Positions 1 through 10,502 of a stretch of 64,000 bases of DNA are shown here, piece by piece. Origin of the DNA: Elephas maximus indicus (lineage: Eukaryota; Chordata; Mammalia; Proboscidea; Elephantidae); assembly GCF_024166365.1 (NCBI RefSeq), contig NC_064839.1, forward strand, positions 20,136,878 through 20,200,877, in the 5' to 3' direction. Both the position numbers and the translations under genes were made by a program. The stretch's first letter is position 1, and every line of letters begins with the position of its first letter. Under the pieces are notes generated by a model. It was not told the DNA's origin. It saw nothing but the letters and a program-made list of their open reading frames with translations, and made no database searches.

Positions 1-1058
1 TAGGTCTTTGATAACTTTATTTCTTCTATGGAAATGAACCTTTTAAACATTCTGTCTCTACCAGGGTCAGTTTGGTAAGCTGTATTTTCTAGAATATTAT
101 CCATTACATCCACGCTTTCAAATGTATTTCCATGAAGTTGTACAACTTAGACTTTTGTGATACTTTAGAATATCCTGATTCAATGGTTAATCCCCTGTTG
201 TCATATTTGTTGTCATGTTTCAAATTATGCTTTCCCTCTTTTATAATGATTAGATCTATTTTGTTATTTCAAAGAACTGTCAGTTCTACTATTTGGTTTC
301 TAACTGATTTCTTCTTTTATCTTTATTGTTGCCTTACCTCTGCTTTCATCAGATTTACTTTTTATTTCATTTCCAATTTTTTGAGCTTATTTATTCATTA
401 TGACTTTTTTGTTTTTATTCATATAAATATTTAAGCTATAAATTTTCCTTTAACTTTTGCTTTAATAATATCTCAAAGATTTTTATTCATAGTGTTTTCA
501 GAGTCATTATTTTTAAAAGAAATTGTGCAATTTCAATTTAAAATTTCCCCTTGATTGAAGAGTTGTTTAGTAATTTTTAAAGTTCCAGATGGAAAAGACC
601 TTTTGCTTTATTATTTTATGTCCAGCTGTATTTCATTGTGATAAGACAGCATTGTTTGCAGTGTTTCCAGTTCATAAAACTTGAAGTTTTCTTGGTGACC
701 TCATATATGGTCAATTTTCATGAATGTTCCATGCACATTTGAAAAGATATATTCTCTTTAATAAGAGACAGGAGTTCAATGTGTATCCATTATTTGTTTT
801 AGGTTTTCTCTATTTTTATCTTTGGGCCATTTGCCCTGTCTTGCACAGCCTCCTTTAATTAATGTGCTTCCATATAGTTCTCTTCATATCTCTTGTATTT
901 ATGCTTTATGAAGTTTACTGCTGCGCTATCTGGTGCATAGTCGTGAATAACTTTTATATCTTTACTGTGAATTATGGCTGTTGGCATGACAGAGTGTCTT
1001 TTTTTGTTGTCTCATTAAGTACCCCAACCCCAATTCCATCTTGTCAGATATCAAGTTC
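1..1058 (-). mobile_element. Old L1 fragment, antisense (ORF2 region)
   Basis: An AT-rich stretch matching, by recognition, the reverse strand of a mammalian L1M ORF2 region. It has no open reading frame of note on the minus strand and is decayed. It continues on the other side of the L1 insertion at 1076-1601. Exact subfamily not determined. Confidence 0.65.
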
Positions 1059-1618
1059 CCAGTCCATCCTTTCTTTTTTTTTTTTTTTTTAACTTTTATT
1101 GAGCTTCAAGTGAACGTTTACAAATCAAGTCAGACTGTCACATATAAGTTTATATACACCTTACTCCATACTCCCACATGCTCTCCCCCTAATGAGTCAG
1201 CCCTTCCAGTCTCTCCTTTCGTGACAATTTTGCCAGCTTCCAACCCTCTCTACCCTCCTATCTCCCCTCCAGACAGGAGATGCCAACATAGTCTCAAGTG
1301 TCCACCTGATACAAATAGCTCAGTCTTCATCAGCATCTCTTTCCTACCCACTGTCCAGTCCCTTCCATGTCTGATGAGTTGTCTTCAGGAATGGTTCCTG
1401 TTCTGGGCCAACAAAAGGTTTGGGGACCATGACCACCAGGATTCCTCTAGTCTCAGTCAGACCATTAAGTATGGTCTTTTTGTGAGAATTTGGGGTCTGC
1501 ATCCCACTGATTTCCTGCTCCCTCAGGGGTTCTCTGTTGTGCTCCCTGTCAGGGCAGTCATGGGTTGTGGCCGGGCACCAACTAATTCTTCTGGTCTCAG
1601 GCCAGTCCATCCTTTCTT
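1059..1618 (-). mobile_element. 5'-truncated afrotherian L1 3' end with 17-bp TSD
   Basis: A minus-strand L1 insertion (1076-1601, 526 bp) flanked by the perfect 17-bp duplication ccagtccatcctttctt at 1059-1075 and 1602-1618. The poly(A) tail appears as a T run at its left end, preceding the elephant-type L1 3' UTR end. The open reading frames here on both strands are not genes; they are UTR sequence. Confidence 0.9.
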
Positions 1619-1867
1619 GACGTGAGTTTGCCTGGTGTAGTTTTACCCATTCTTTTACTTTTATTGTACATTGTTTTAGGAGTGTCTCTTACAGAATAGA
1701 GTTTTGAGCTAGTTTTCAAAAGCTAGCTAAGATCATTTATGTTTACTGCTACAACTGAAATGCTCCGTTTTAGTTCCTTCATATTATTTTATATTTACTG
1801 TTCATATTATATTTATCATGTGTTTTTGCTACATGGTATGTTTTCTTTGCTTCTTTTAATTTAAAAA
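1619..1867 (-). mobile_element. Continuation of old antisense L1
   Basis: AT-rich sequence of the same character as 1-1058, resuming directly after the right TSD of the inserted L1. Confidence 0.5.
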
Positions 1868-1977
1868 ACGGAAGCAGACTACCACATCTTTCTCCCACGG
1901 TGCAGCTGGTAGGTTTGAACTGCTGACTTTTGGATTAGCAGCCGAGCGCTTCATTACTGCACACCGCCAGAGCTCCT
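1868..1977 (-). repeat. AfroSINE fragment, antisense, 3' half missing
   Basis: Contains the antisense tRNA-derived head (tggattagcagccgagcgct and gccagagctcc) and the middle of the long AfroSINE type, but starts abruptly at ggaagcagac, so the RTE-like tail is absent. SINEs usually lose 5' sequence, so loss of the 3' half points to later deletion. Confidence 0.8.
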
Positions 1978-2033
1978 TATTAGAATGATTTTTGTTTTTG
2001 TTTTAGCAGTTATCTTTGGAGTAATATCTTTAC

Positions 2034-2732
2034 ATTGTTGCTGCTTTTAGATGCCATTGAGTCAATTTCCACTCATAGGGGCCCAATATGACAGAGTAGA
2101 ACTGCCCCATAGGGTTTCCTGGGCTGTAATCTTTAAGGAAGCATGTCATGGATTGGATTGTGTCCCCCCACTATATGTGTCAACTTGGCTAGGCCTTGAT
2201 TCCCGTAATGTGTGGTTGTCCTCCATTTTGCAATTGTAATTTTATGTTAAAGAGGATTAGGGTGGGATTGTAACACCCTTACTAAGGGAGTTTCCTTGGA
2301 ATGTGGCCTGCACCACCTTTATCTTACAAGAGATAAAAGGAAACCGAAGCAAGCAGAGAAGGGGGAAACTTATACCACCACGAAAGCTTTGCTGGAAGCA
2401 CAGCGTGTTCTTTGGACCTGGGGCTCCTGCATGGAGGAGCTCCTAGTACAGGGAAGGCTGATGACGAGGACTGTCCTCCGGAGCCGACAGAGAAAGCCGT
2501 CCTCTGAAGCTGACACCCTGAATTGGCCTTCTAGCCTACTAGACTGTGAGAGAATAAATTTCTCTTTGTTGAAGCTTTCCACTTGTGGTATTTCTGTTAT
2601 AGCAGCACTAGGTGTGACTAAGACAGAGCAGATTGCCAGGCCTTTCTCCTGCGGAGCTGCTGGATGGGTTCAAATTGCCAACCTTCTGGTTAGTAGCCGA
2701 GCACTTAACCTTTGTGCTACAAGAACGCCTTG
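2034..2732 (-). repeat. Long-type AfroSINE, antisense, split by a solo LTR
   Basis: The two halves, 2034-2143 and 2626-2732, make one long-type AfroSINE when the LTR at 2144-2625 is removed. The left half holds the RTE-derived tail, the right half the tRNA-like head (gttagtagccgagcacttaa). Both are diverged. Confidence 0.85.
2144..2625 (+). mobile_element. Solo LTR (ERVL/MaLR-like)
   Basis: A 482-bp unit starting tgtcatggattgg and ending gactaagaca (TG...CA). Flanking bases aagca (2139-2143) and gagca (2626-2630) are a 5-bp target duplication with one later change. It contains an AATAAA at about 2554. A second LTR of the same family is at 45446-48372. The subfamily name is not certain. Confidence 0.8.
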
Positions 2733-3084
2733 ATATTTTTATATAATAACTGCTTTTCTTTACTTTGGCTTTTAATACCTGGTTTGTCTGCTTTAAATAA
2801 CACCTTTGACTGTCACCTACAGGTGAGAATTTTTTCCATTTTACTCTCATTTAAAGACATGTTATTTCCACTTTGTCAGAACATATGACATCTACATACT
2901 TTTCTTCCACTGTTTTCTTCACGTTTGGTTTGTCTAAGATCTTTAGTTAAAAATATTTGGTGCTCACCTCCAGTTCTTTTACAATTTCCTTAATCATCTC
3001 TTAGTTGGATGAAGGTCATCTTCTAGTAGATTCCTCAGGAAGGACTTATGAGAACAATATTCCATGAATTTTTGCATGTTTAAA
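2733..3084. other. AT-rich sequence, probably old L1 remnant
   Basis: No coding signal. Composition and phrasing resemble antisense L1 continuing from 1-2033, but I could not place it firmly. Confidence 0.35.
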
Positions 3085-3737
3085 ATTGTTTTCTATAAAC
3101 GAGCATATGAAAAGATGCTCAGCATCATTTGTTATAAGGGAAATGTAAATCAAAACCACAATGAGGTATTGCTTCCTACCCACAAGAATGGCTATAATAA
3201 TAATAATAATAAAAGGAAAATAACAAGTGTTGACAAGGATGTAGAGCAACTGGAACCTTCATACATTGCTGTTGGGAGTGTAAAATGGTACAGCCTCTGT
3301 AGAAATCAGTTTGGTGGTTCCTCAAAAAATTAAACATAGAATTACCACTGACTCAGTAATTCCAAAATAACTGAAAACAGGTATTCAACAAATGCTTGTA
3401 CCTGAATGTTCATAGCTGCACTATTCACAATAGCCAAAAAGTGGAAACAACTCAAAAGCCCATCAACTGATGAATGAGTAAACAAAATGTGGTATATCAG
3501 TACAATGGAATATTATTCAGCCAGAAAAAGGAATGAAGGACCTATACATTCAACAACATGGATGAATCGTGAAAGCATTATGCTAAGTGAAAAGAAGCCC
3601 AAAAGGTCACATATTGTATGATTCCATTTATAAGAAATATCCAGAGTAGGTACATTGGTGGTTGCCAGGGGCTGTGGAAGGGAGGAACGAGGAGTAACTT
3701 TAATTACAGGAATTTATTTTGGAGTGATAGATATGTT
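3085..3737 (+). mobile_element. L1M-type ORF2 end and 3' UTR, sense
   Basis: Carries the familiar L1 ORF2-end/3' UTR wording (for example gccaaaaagtggaaacaact and caatggaatattattcagcc) through to the gattccatttataag block. Decayed, with a (taa)n-like run at about 3195. Confidence 0.8.
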
Positions 3738-3874
3738 TTGGATTTGAATAGACATTTCACCAAAGAGGACCTTCAAATGGTCACCAAGTGCATGAAAAGA
3801 TGCTCAACATCATTAGCCATTAGAAATACAAATCGAAACCACAATGAGACACCATTTCACTCCTACTAGGATGG
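3738..3874 (+). mobile_element. 5' part of an afrotherian L1 split by the ERVL provirus
   Basis: Begins gacatttcaccaaagaggac and runs to ctactaggatgg, where the provirus starts. It resumes at 10503 (ctaagataaaac), so 3738-3874 and 10503-12210 are one truncated L1. The last five bases, gatgg (3870-3874), are the left target duplication of the provirus. Confidence 0.85.
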
Positions 3875-4421
3875 TGTGATGGCTAAGGTTGTGTGTCAAC
3901 TTGGCAGGGCCATGATTCTCAGTGGTTTGGCAGTTATGCTAATGATGTAGTTTGGCAGTCATGTCATCGTGTAATTTGGCAGTTATGTAATGATGTAGTC
4001 ATCTTCCACAATGTGATCAGCCACACAGTTATAAGGGCAGTTTCCTTGGGGGTGTGGGCTGCATCCAATATCTATATGGGTATTCTGGCAAAGCTCACTT
4101 GCTCTGGATCTTGCATGCAGCTCATCATCATCTGACCTCCAGGACTTGAGCCAGCTGCCTGCCATATTGCCTGCCAATCTTGGGATTCATCAGCGTCCAT
4201 ATCCTGTGAGCCAGTGGCCTGCCTTCTGACCTACCAATCTTGGGTTTGTCATCCCCTGCAGCTACATAAGTTAGGAGAAGCTTCCAGCCTTATGTCTGAC
4301 CCACAGGCTTGCGACTTGCCAGCCTCTACCACCGTGTGAGCCATTTCCTTGAGATAAATCCCTCTCTGTCTTTCTATATACTTCACCAGTTTTGCTTCTC
4401 TTCAGAACCCAGCCTAAGACA
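3875..4421 (+). mobile_element. 5' LTR of ERVL-type provirus
   Basis: 547 bp, starting tgtgatggctaagg and ending ccagcctaagaca. It contains two tandem units of about 60 bp beginning gagccag at 4148 and 4208. The AT-rich tract near its end and the TG...CA ends are typical. It is paired with the 3' LTR at 9896-10497. Confidence 0.93.
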
Positions 4422-4423
4422 TT

Positions 4424-4438
4424 TGGTACCAAGAATGG
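4424..4438 (+). other. Primer-binding site, tRNA-Leu-like
   Basis: tggtaccaagaatgg begins two bases after the LTR end. Its start, tggtacca, matches the 3' end of mammalian tRNA-Leu including CCA, the usual ERVL primer. Confidence 0.75.
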
Positions 4439-6240
4439 TTCTAGAGAAACAAAATCATAAGGATGAGTTTTCTAAATTGGTTCACAAGTCTGACTAGTTT
4501 TAAAGGCGTTGATGGCTCTGCCTCCAGTAGTAAAGAGAGAGCTTCTAATTCATGGCATGAGGTGGCAATATTAATATGCAAAACATCAGCACCAATAGAT
4601 CAACTATTGGTGAGAAGTGAGGCTCTGAGTGATTGCATGTTTGATACTTTTCTACAATTTTGTCAGAATGAGAAGTATAGGGAAGCTGGTTGGTTGGTCC
4701 AACTTTCACTAGACAAAGTGGTGAAAGAAAGAGATGAGCTCAGGGCTTCAGAGTCATAGCTCAAGTGCTGCACGAAAGACCTCAAAGTTGCTAGCTGTGC
4801 CCTGAAAGAAAGCCTTATTTCTTGTAGTAACAGCTGATATTGCCAAAAGACAAAACCAGAATCTTACCATAACAGTGACCGAATTACAATGCAGTTGAAT
4901 TCTCAACCTTGAATGGTGTCTGAAGTTAAAGTGAGGATACTGATTGGGAAGAAATGGAATCATGAAACTTGGGAAGGGGACATATGGGCAGATAATCAGG
5001 GGACATTGAGCCCCTAAATTCCATTGAGTCACTCCTGATCTAAATTCCATTGAGATCACTCTATCTTTGTCAGCTAAGCCACCCATTATCTCTTCCACCC
5101 CCTTCTGATGCGATGAACTCAGCAAGTGCCTGAAGAGTTGTTGTCTGAGATATCACCTGTGATGACACCTGGGGCATTGCCTGGGGCATCATCTGAGGTA
5201 GATGCCTTACAAGACATTGCTGAATGTTCCCAAGACCCACCTCCACCATTCATTTTTGCTTCTAGACCTACATCTAGACTTAAGTCCAAGTGAACCCCAA
5301 AAGGTGACGTACAAAGTGTGGCCCAGGAGGAGGTACGCTACACTCCAAAAGATCTTGACTTTTCTAATATGTACAAACAGAAACCTAGGGAATATGTGTG
5401 GGAATGGCTTTTAAGGGTATAGGATAATGGTGCAAAGAACATAAAGTTGGATCAGCCTGAGTTTATCAGGCCCACTAAGCACAGATTCTTCATTCAATGT
5501 TTCAGCTCAAGAGGTTAGGAAAGTGTCTAATAGTTTATTTGGTTGGTTTGCTGAAGCATGGATTACATGGTGGCCTACAGTAAATCAAGCTGAAGTACAC
5601 ACGTTAGTATACTGTAGAAGAAGGTATCCAAAGGCTTAGGAAAATTGGCATGTTAGAGTGGATTTATAAGGTTAGACCCACAGATCCACACATGGAGTGC
5701 CCAGAGGACACAAATTTTACAACAGTGAGGAGCAAATTTGTGAAGGCAGCCCCAGCATTCTTCAAGACTGCTATGATTGCTATTTTATGTAAGTCAGATT
5801 TGACGGTGGGAACTGCTCTAACTGAATTAAGACATCTAACTACAATGGGGCTGATTGGACCTCATGGTGTTAGGGGCCAAGTGTGGGCACTCACTTGACA
5901 AAGACAAGGTGGGTGTGGTTACTGTCAAAGCAGTAATCAGGATAATCTGACTTATATGGACTTATGACATTGGTTACTTAGTCATGGTGTCCCTAGCAGT
6001 AAAAGATGGGAAATCTAATTAATATTTACTTGATTTGCATAAGCAGAAGAATTCTAGGTCAAGTGAACAGCAGTCTAACTTGAATTGTCAGAATAGAGTC
6101 ACAAAAATCAATTCCCAGCCTTGAGCCAGCTTACAGACCCACCACCCCTTAATTGAAGGGAAGGGTGGATCCCGTTGAAGAAGGACCCCACTACAATACT
6201 GTTAATGTTTATCTCAGCCTTCCCCAAAGGGATCTATGGC
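4439..6240 (+). pseudogene. Degenerate ERVL gag region
   Basis: The interval between the primer-binding site and the protease. Only short open segments remain (for example 5650-5898, about 82 codons), separated by stops and frameshifts in all three frames. Assignment as gag is by position in the provirus and not by a clear motif. Not functional. Confidence 0.6.
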
Positions 6241-6560
6241 CTTTTACGAGAGTGATTGTTCAGGGGAAAAGGAAATAATTAGACTTTTTTGGGATTACTG
6301 GATACTGGTTCTGAACTGATGCTAATTCCAGGAATTCCAATGCTAATTCCAAAATGTCACTGTGGCTCACCAGTCACAGTGTGTGTGTATGGAGCTCAGG
6401 CTATTAATGGAGTCTTAGTTCAGGTTTGTCTTACTGTGGCTCCAGCGGGTCCCAAGGCCATCTTGTAGTGATTTTCCCAGTTCCAGCATGCATAGTTGGA
6501 ATAGATATATTCAGCATCTGGCAGAACCCCTACATTGAATCCTTGACATTGGGGTGAGGA
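6241..6560 (+). pseudogene. Degenerate ERVL protease region
   Basis: The aspartic protease active-site triplet DTG is readable at 6301-6309 within LLDTGSELM. The surrounding frame is broken by stops. It lies just before the reverse transcriptase, the normal retroviral order. Confidence 0.65.
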
Positions 6561-6599
6561 CTATAATGGTAGGAAAAGCCAAGTGGAAGCCATTAGAAC

Positions 6600-7300
6600 T
6601 GTCCCGTATCTAGAAAAATAGTAAACCAAAAGCAATACCACATTTCTGGAGGGATTGCAGAGATTACTGCCACCATCAAGGACTTGAGGGATGCAGGGGT
6701 GGTGGTTCTCACCACATCCCCATTCAACACACCTATTTGGCCTCTGCAAAAAACAGATGAATCTTGGGAAATGACAGTGGATTACTGAAAACTTTACCCG
6801 GTGGTAATTCCAATTGCTGTTGCCGTTCCAGGTATGGTTTCATTGCCTTCGCAAATTAATACCTGTTACCTGGTATGCAGCTATTGTTTTGACCAATGTC
6901 TTTTTCTTGACTCCAGTTTTGAAGAAACACCAGACGTTTGCCTTCAGCTGGCAAAGCCAGCAATACTTCTTCACTGTCCAACCTCAGGAGGACATTAACA
7001 CTCCAGCCCTACGTCATAATTTAGTCCACAGGGAGCTTCATCGCCTTTCCTGTCTGCGAGACTTCACACTGGTCCATTATATCGATGACATTATACTGAT
7101 TGGATCTCGTAAGGAAGAACTGTCAAATGACTGTAGACTTATTGGTAAAACATTTGCATGTTAGAGGGTAGGAAATTAATCCGAGAAAAATTCAGGTACT
7201 TTCCACCTTAGTAAAATTCCTAGGAGTCTAGTGGTGTGGGGCATGTTGAGATATCCCACCTAAAGTAAAGGATAAGCTGTTATATCTAGCCCCTCCTACA
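6600..7300 (+). pseudogene. Degenerate ERVL reverse transcriptase
   Basis: The catalytic YIDD box is at 7078-7089 within an open segment (6814-7164). Upstream, a WPLQKTDESW-like segment occurs in another frame and ends at a stop near 6786. Frameshifts and stops prevent any full-length product. Confidence 0.8.
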
Positions 7301-8340
7301 ACTAAAAAGAAGGCACAATGCCTGGTGGGCCTCTTTGGATTTTGGAGGCAACACATCCCTCATGCCGGTGTGCTACTCTGACCTATTTATCAAGTATCTT
7401 GAAAAGCTGCTAGTTTTGAGTGGGGCCCAGAGGAAGAGAAGGCTCTGCAACTGGTTCAGGCTGCCATGCAAGCAGCTTTGCCACTTGGGACATATGATTC
7501 AGCTGATCCAATGGTGCCTGAAGTGTCAATGGAAGACACAGATGCTGTTTGGAGTCTTTGGCAGGCAGGTATTGGTGAACCACAGGCTCAGGATTTTTGA
7601 GGAAATCCCTGACATCCTTTGCAGATAACTACTATCCTTTTGAGAAACAGCTTTTAGTTTGTTACTGGGCCTTAGTAGAGATTGAACCCTTAACCATGGG
7701 CTACCAAGTGACCATGTGGCCTGAGCTGCCCATCATAAGCTGGGTATCGTCTGACTCACAGAGTCATAAAGTCAGATGTGCACAGTAGCACTCCAGCATT
7801 AAATGGTAGTGCTATGTATGAGATTGGGCTTGAACAGGATCTGAAGACACTTGCATAAGGAAGTGGCCCAAATGCCCATGGCCTTCATTCCTGTCACATT
7901 ACCTGTCCTCTTCCAGTCTACATTTAGGGCCTCATGAGGAGTTCCTTATGATCAGCTGACTGAGAAAGGGAAAACTTGTGCTTGGTTTACAGATGGTTCT
8001 GCATGATATGCAGGTACCACTTGAAAGTGGACAGAAGCAGCACTGCAGTTCCTTTCTGGAACCTCCCTGAAGGACACTGGTGAAGGGAAATACTCCCAAT
8101 GGGCAGAACTTCGAGCAGTGCACGTGGTTGTTCACTTTGCTTGGAAGGAGAAATGGCTAGATGTGTGATTATATACTGATTCACGGTCTGTGACCAATGG
8201 TTTGGCTGGATGGTCAGGGACTTGGAAGGAACATGATTGGAAAATTGTTGACAGGGAGGTATGGGGAAAAGTATGTGGATAGTTGTCTCTGAATGAGCCA
8301 AAGAAGTGAAGATATCTGTGTCTCATGTGAATACTTACCA
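7300..8340 (+). pseudogene. Degenerate ERVL connection and RNase H region
   Basis: The RNase H FTDGS motif is readable at 7986-8000, followed two codons later by an in-frame TGA (8004-8006). Short open pieces occur on both sides in different frames. Non-functional. Confidence 0.65.
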
Positions 8341-8399
8341 AAGGATGAACTCAGCAGAGGAGGATTTTAACAATCAAGTGGATAGCATGATGTGTTCTG

Positions 8400-9135
8400 T
8401 GGAAACCAGTTACTCTCTTTCCCTAGCCACTCCTGTCATTGCCTAATGGGCTCATGAACAAAGCGGCCATGGTGGCAGGAATGGAGATATTATGCACGGG
8501 CTCAGCAACGTGGACTTCCACTCAGTTAAGGCCGACTTGGCTACAGCCACTGCTGAATATCTAATTTGCCAGCAGCAACCAACACTGAGTATCTGATATG
8601 GCTCCACTCCTGGAGGCGATCAGCCAGCAAACTGGTGACAGGTTGATTTCATTGGACCCCCTCCATCATGGAAAGGGCAGCATTTCATTTTTACTGAGAT
8701 AGACACTTACTCTATATACAGATTTGCCTTCCCTACGTACAATGCCTCTGCCAAAACTACCATCTATGGATTCACAGAATGCCTTATCCACCATCAGTAT
8801 CCCCCACAGGATTGCCTTGGATCAAGGGACTCTGCACAGCACGTAAGTAAAGCAATGGACCCATGTTCACTGAATTCACTGGTTTTACCATGTTTCTCAC
8901 GATCCTGAAGTTGCTGGCTTGATAGAACCATGGAATGGCCTTCTAAAGACACATTTATGGCACCAGCTAGGTGGCAAAACTTTGCAGGGTTGGGGCAATG
9001 TTCTCAAGGAGGCTGTATATGCTCTAAACCAGCATCCAATATATGGTGCTGTTCCTCCTATAGCCAGGATTCATGGTTCCAGGAATCAAGGGGTGGAAAT
9101 GGGAGTGGTATGTATCACTCATTATTATCCCTAGT
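8400..9135 (+). pseudogene. Degenerate ERVL integrase
   Basis: Codons compatible with the DDE triad can be read at 8645 (in QVDFIGP), 8820 (in DQGT) and 8925 (in IEPWNG). The first lies in a different frame from the other two, and in-frame stops sit at 8844-8846 and 8871-8873. A C-terminal piece is open from 8919 to about 9134. Not functional. Confidence 0.75.
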
Positions 9136-9576
9136 GACCCACTTGCAAAATTTTTGCTTCCTGCCCCTGCAACTCTATGCTCTGTGGGTCCAGAGGTCTT
9201 ATTTCTAAAGGGAAGAATGCTTCCACTTGGAGACACAACACAGATTTCATTGAACTGGAAGTTAAGAATGCCACCAGGCCACTTTGGGCTCCTTGTGACT
9301 CTGGATCAACAGGCAAAGAAGAGAGTTACCATATTGGCTGGTGTGATTGACCCTGACTACCAAGGGGAAATTGGATCGATGTTGCATAATGGAGGTAAAA
9401 AAAGACTATGTCTGGAATACAGGAGACCACTTGGGTGTCTTTTAGTACTATCATGCACTGTGATTAAAGACAATGGAAAACTACAGCAACCTGACTCTGA
9501 CATGACTAGCAACGGCCAGACCCTTCAGAAACAAAGGCTGGGTTACTCCACTAGGCAAAGAACCACAACCAGTTGA
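9136..9576 (+). pseudogene. ERVL dUTPase-like domain remnant
   Basis: An open segment (within 9073-9576) carries GVIDPDYQGEIG, which is the uracil-binding motif of trimeric dUTPases. A dUTPase located after integrase is characteristic of the ERVL group of class III endogenous retroviruses. The segment ends in a shifted frame at about 9576. No envelope gene was recognised between here and the 3' LTR. Confidence 0.75.
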
Positions 9577-9895
9577 GGTACTTGGTGAGTGTAGTGGGAA
9601 TACGGAATGGGTGGTGGGAGAGGGTATTTCTAAATACCAGTTTTGACCACGTGACCAGCTGTAGAAACAAGGACTGTAATTGTTATGAGTATTTCTTCCT
9701 TGTATATGTGCATGCGATATTTTTGTTTTTTTCACTTATAAAACATAAGATGTAAATGGGGCTAGTATGTTTTCGGTTATACATGTGTTAGTTGTATCAC
9801 GTCAGGTTCAAGTATGACTTTGTAATTGTCTTTATTTAGAGATTGTGTAAGGTTTAATGTGATGTGTACAGGTGCCAAGTTGACAAGGGGTGGAC
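9577..9895 (+). other. ERVL 3' internal region with polypurine tract
   Basis: Non-coding sequence between the dUTPase remnant and the 3' LTR. It ends in acaaggggtggac (about 9883-9895), a polypurine-type tract directly against the LTR. Confidence 0.6.
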
Positions 9896-10497
9896 TGTGA
9901 TGGTTAAGGTTGTGTGTAAACACGGGTGGGCCATGATTCTCAGTTATTTGGTAGTTATGTAATGATGCAGTTTGTCAGTTATGTAATGATGTAGTCATCC
10001 TCCATAATGTGATCTGAAGTGACTGGCCAGTCAGTTTTAAGGGGCATTTCCTCAGGGGTGTGGCCTGCCTCAAGTATCTATATGGATGTTCTGGCAAAGC
10101 TCACTTGCTTGCTCTGGATCCTGCCCCTGGCTTGTTCTCATCTGACCTTTGGTTCTTGAGCCAGCTGCCTGCTGTACTGCTTGCAGATCTTGGGATTCTT
10201 CAGCCTCCACAGCTTGTGAGCCAGCACCTTGCCATCTTACCTGCTAATCTTGGATTTGTCAGCCTCAGCAGCCCATGAGCCAGTGGCCTGCTGTCTAACC
10301 TGCCAATGTTGATTTTGTCATCCCCTGTAGCTACATGAGTCAGAAGCCTCCAGCCTGATGCCTGATCCATGGACGTGGGACTTGCCAGCCTCTACAATCA
10401 TGTGATCCATTTCCTTGAGATAAATTTCTCTCTGTGTTTATATATATACACATATGCTTCATCGGTTTTGATTCTCTAGAGAACCCAGCCTAAGACA
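9896..10497 (+). mobile_element. 3' LTR of ERVL-type provirus
   Basis: 602 bp, starting tgtgatggttaagg and ending cccagcctaagaca. It contains three tandem units beginning gagccag at 10158, 10218 and 10277, one more than the 5' LTR. The extra unit accounts for the 55-bp length difference. Followed by the right duplication gatgg (10498-10502). Confidence 0.93.
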
Positions 10498-10502
10498 GAT
10501 GG

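Noticed and set aside
1041..1625. A 194-codon open frame on the plus strand
   Set aside because: It spans the TSD and antisense 3' UTR of the inserted L1; no gene.
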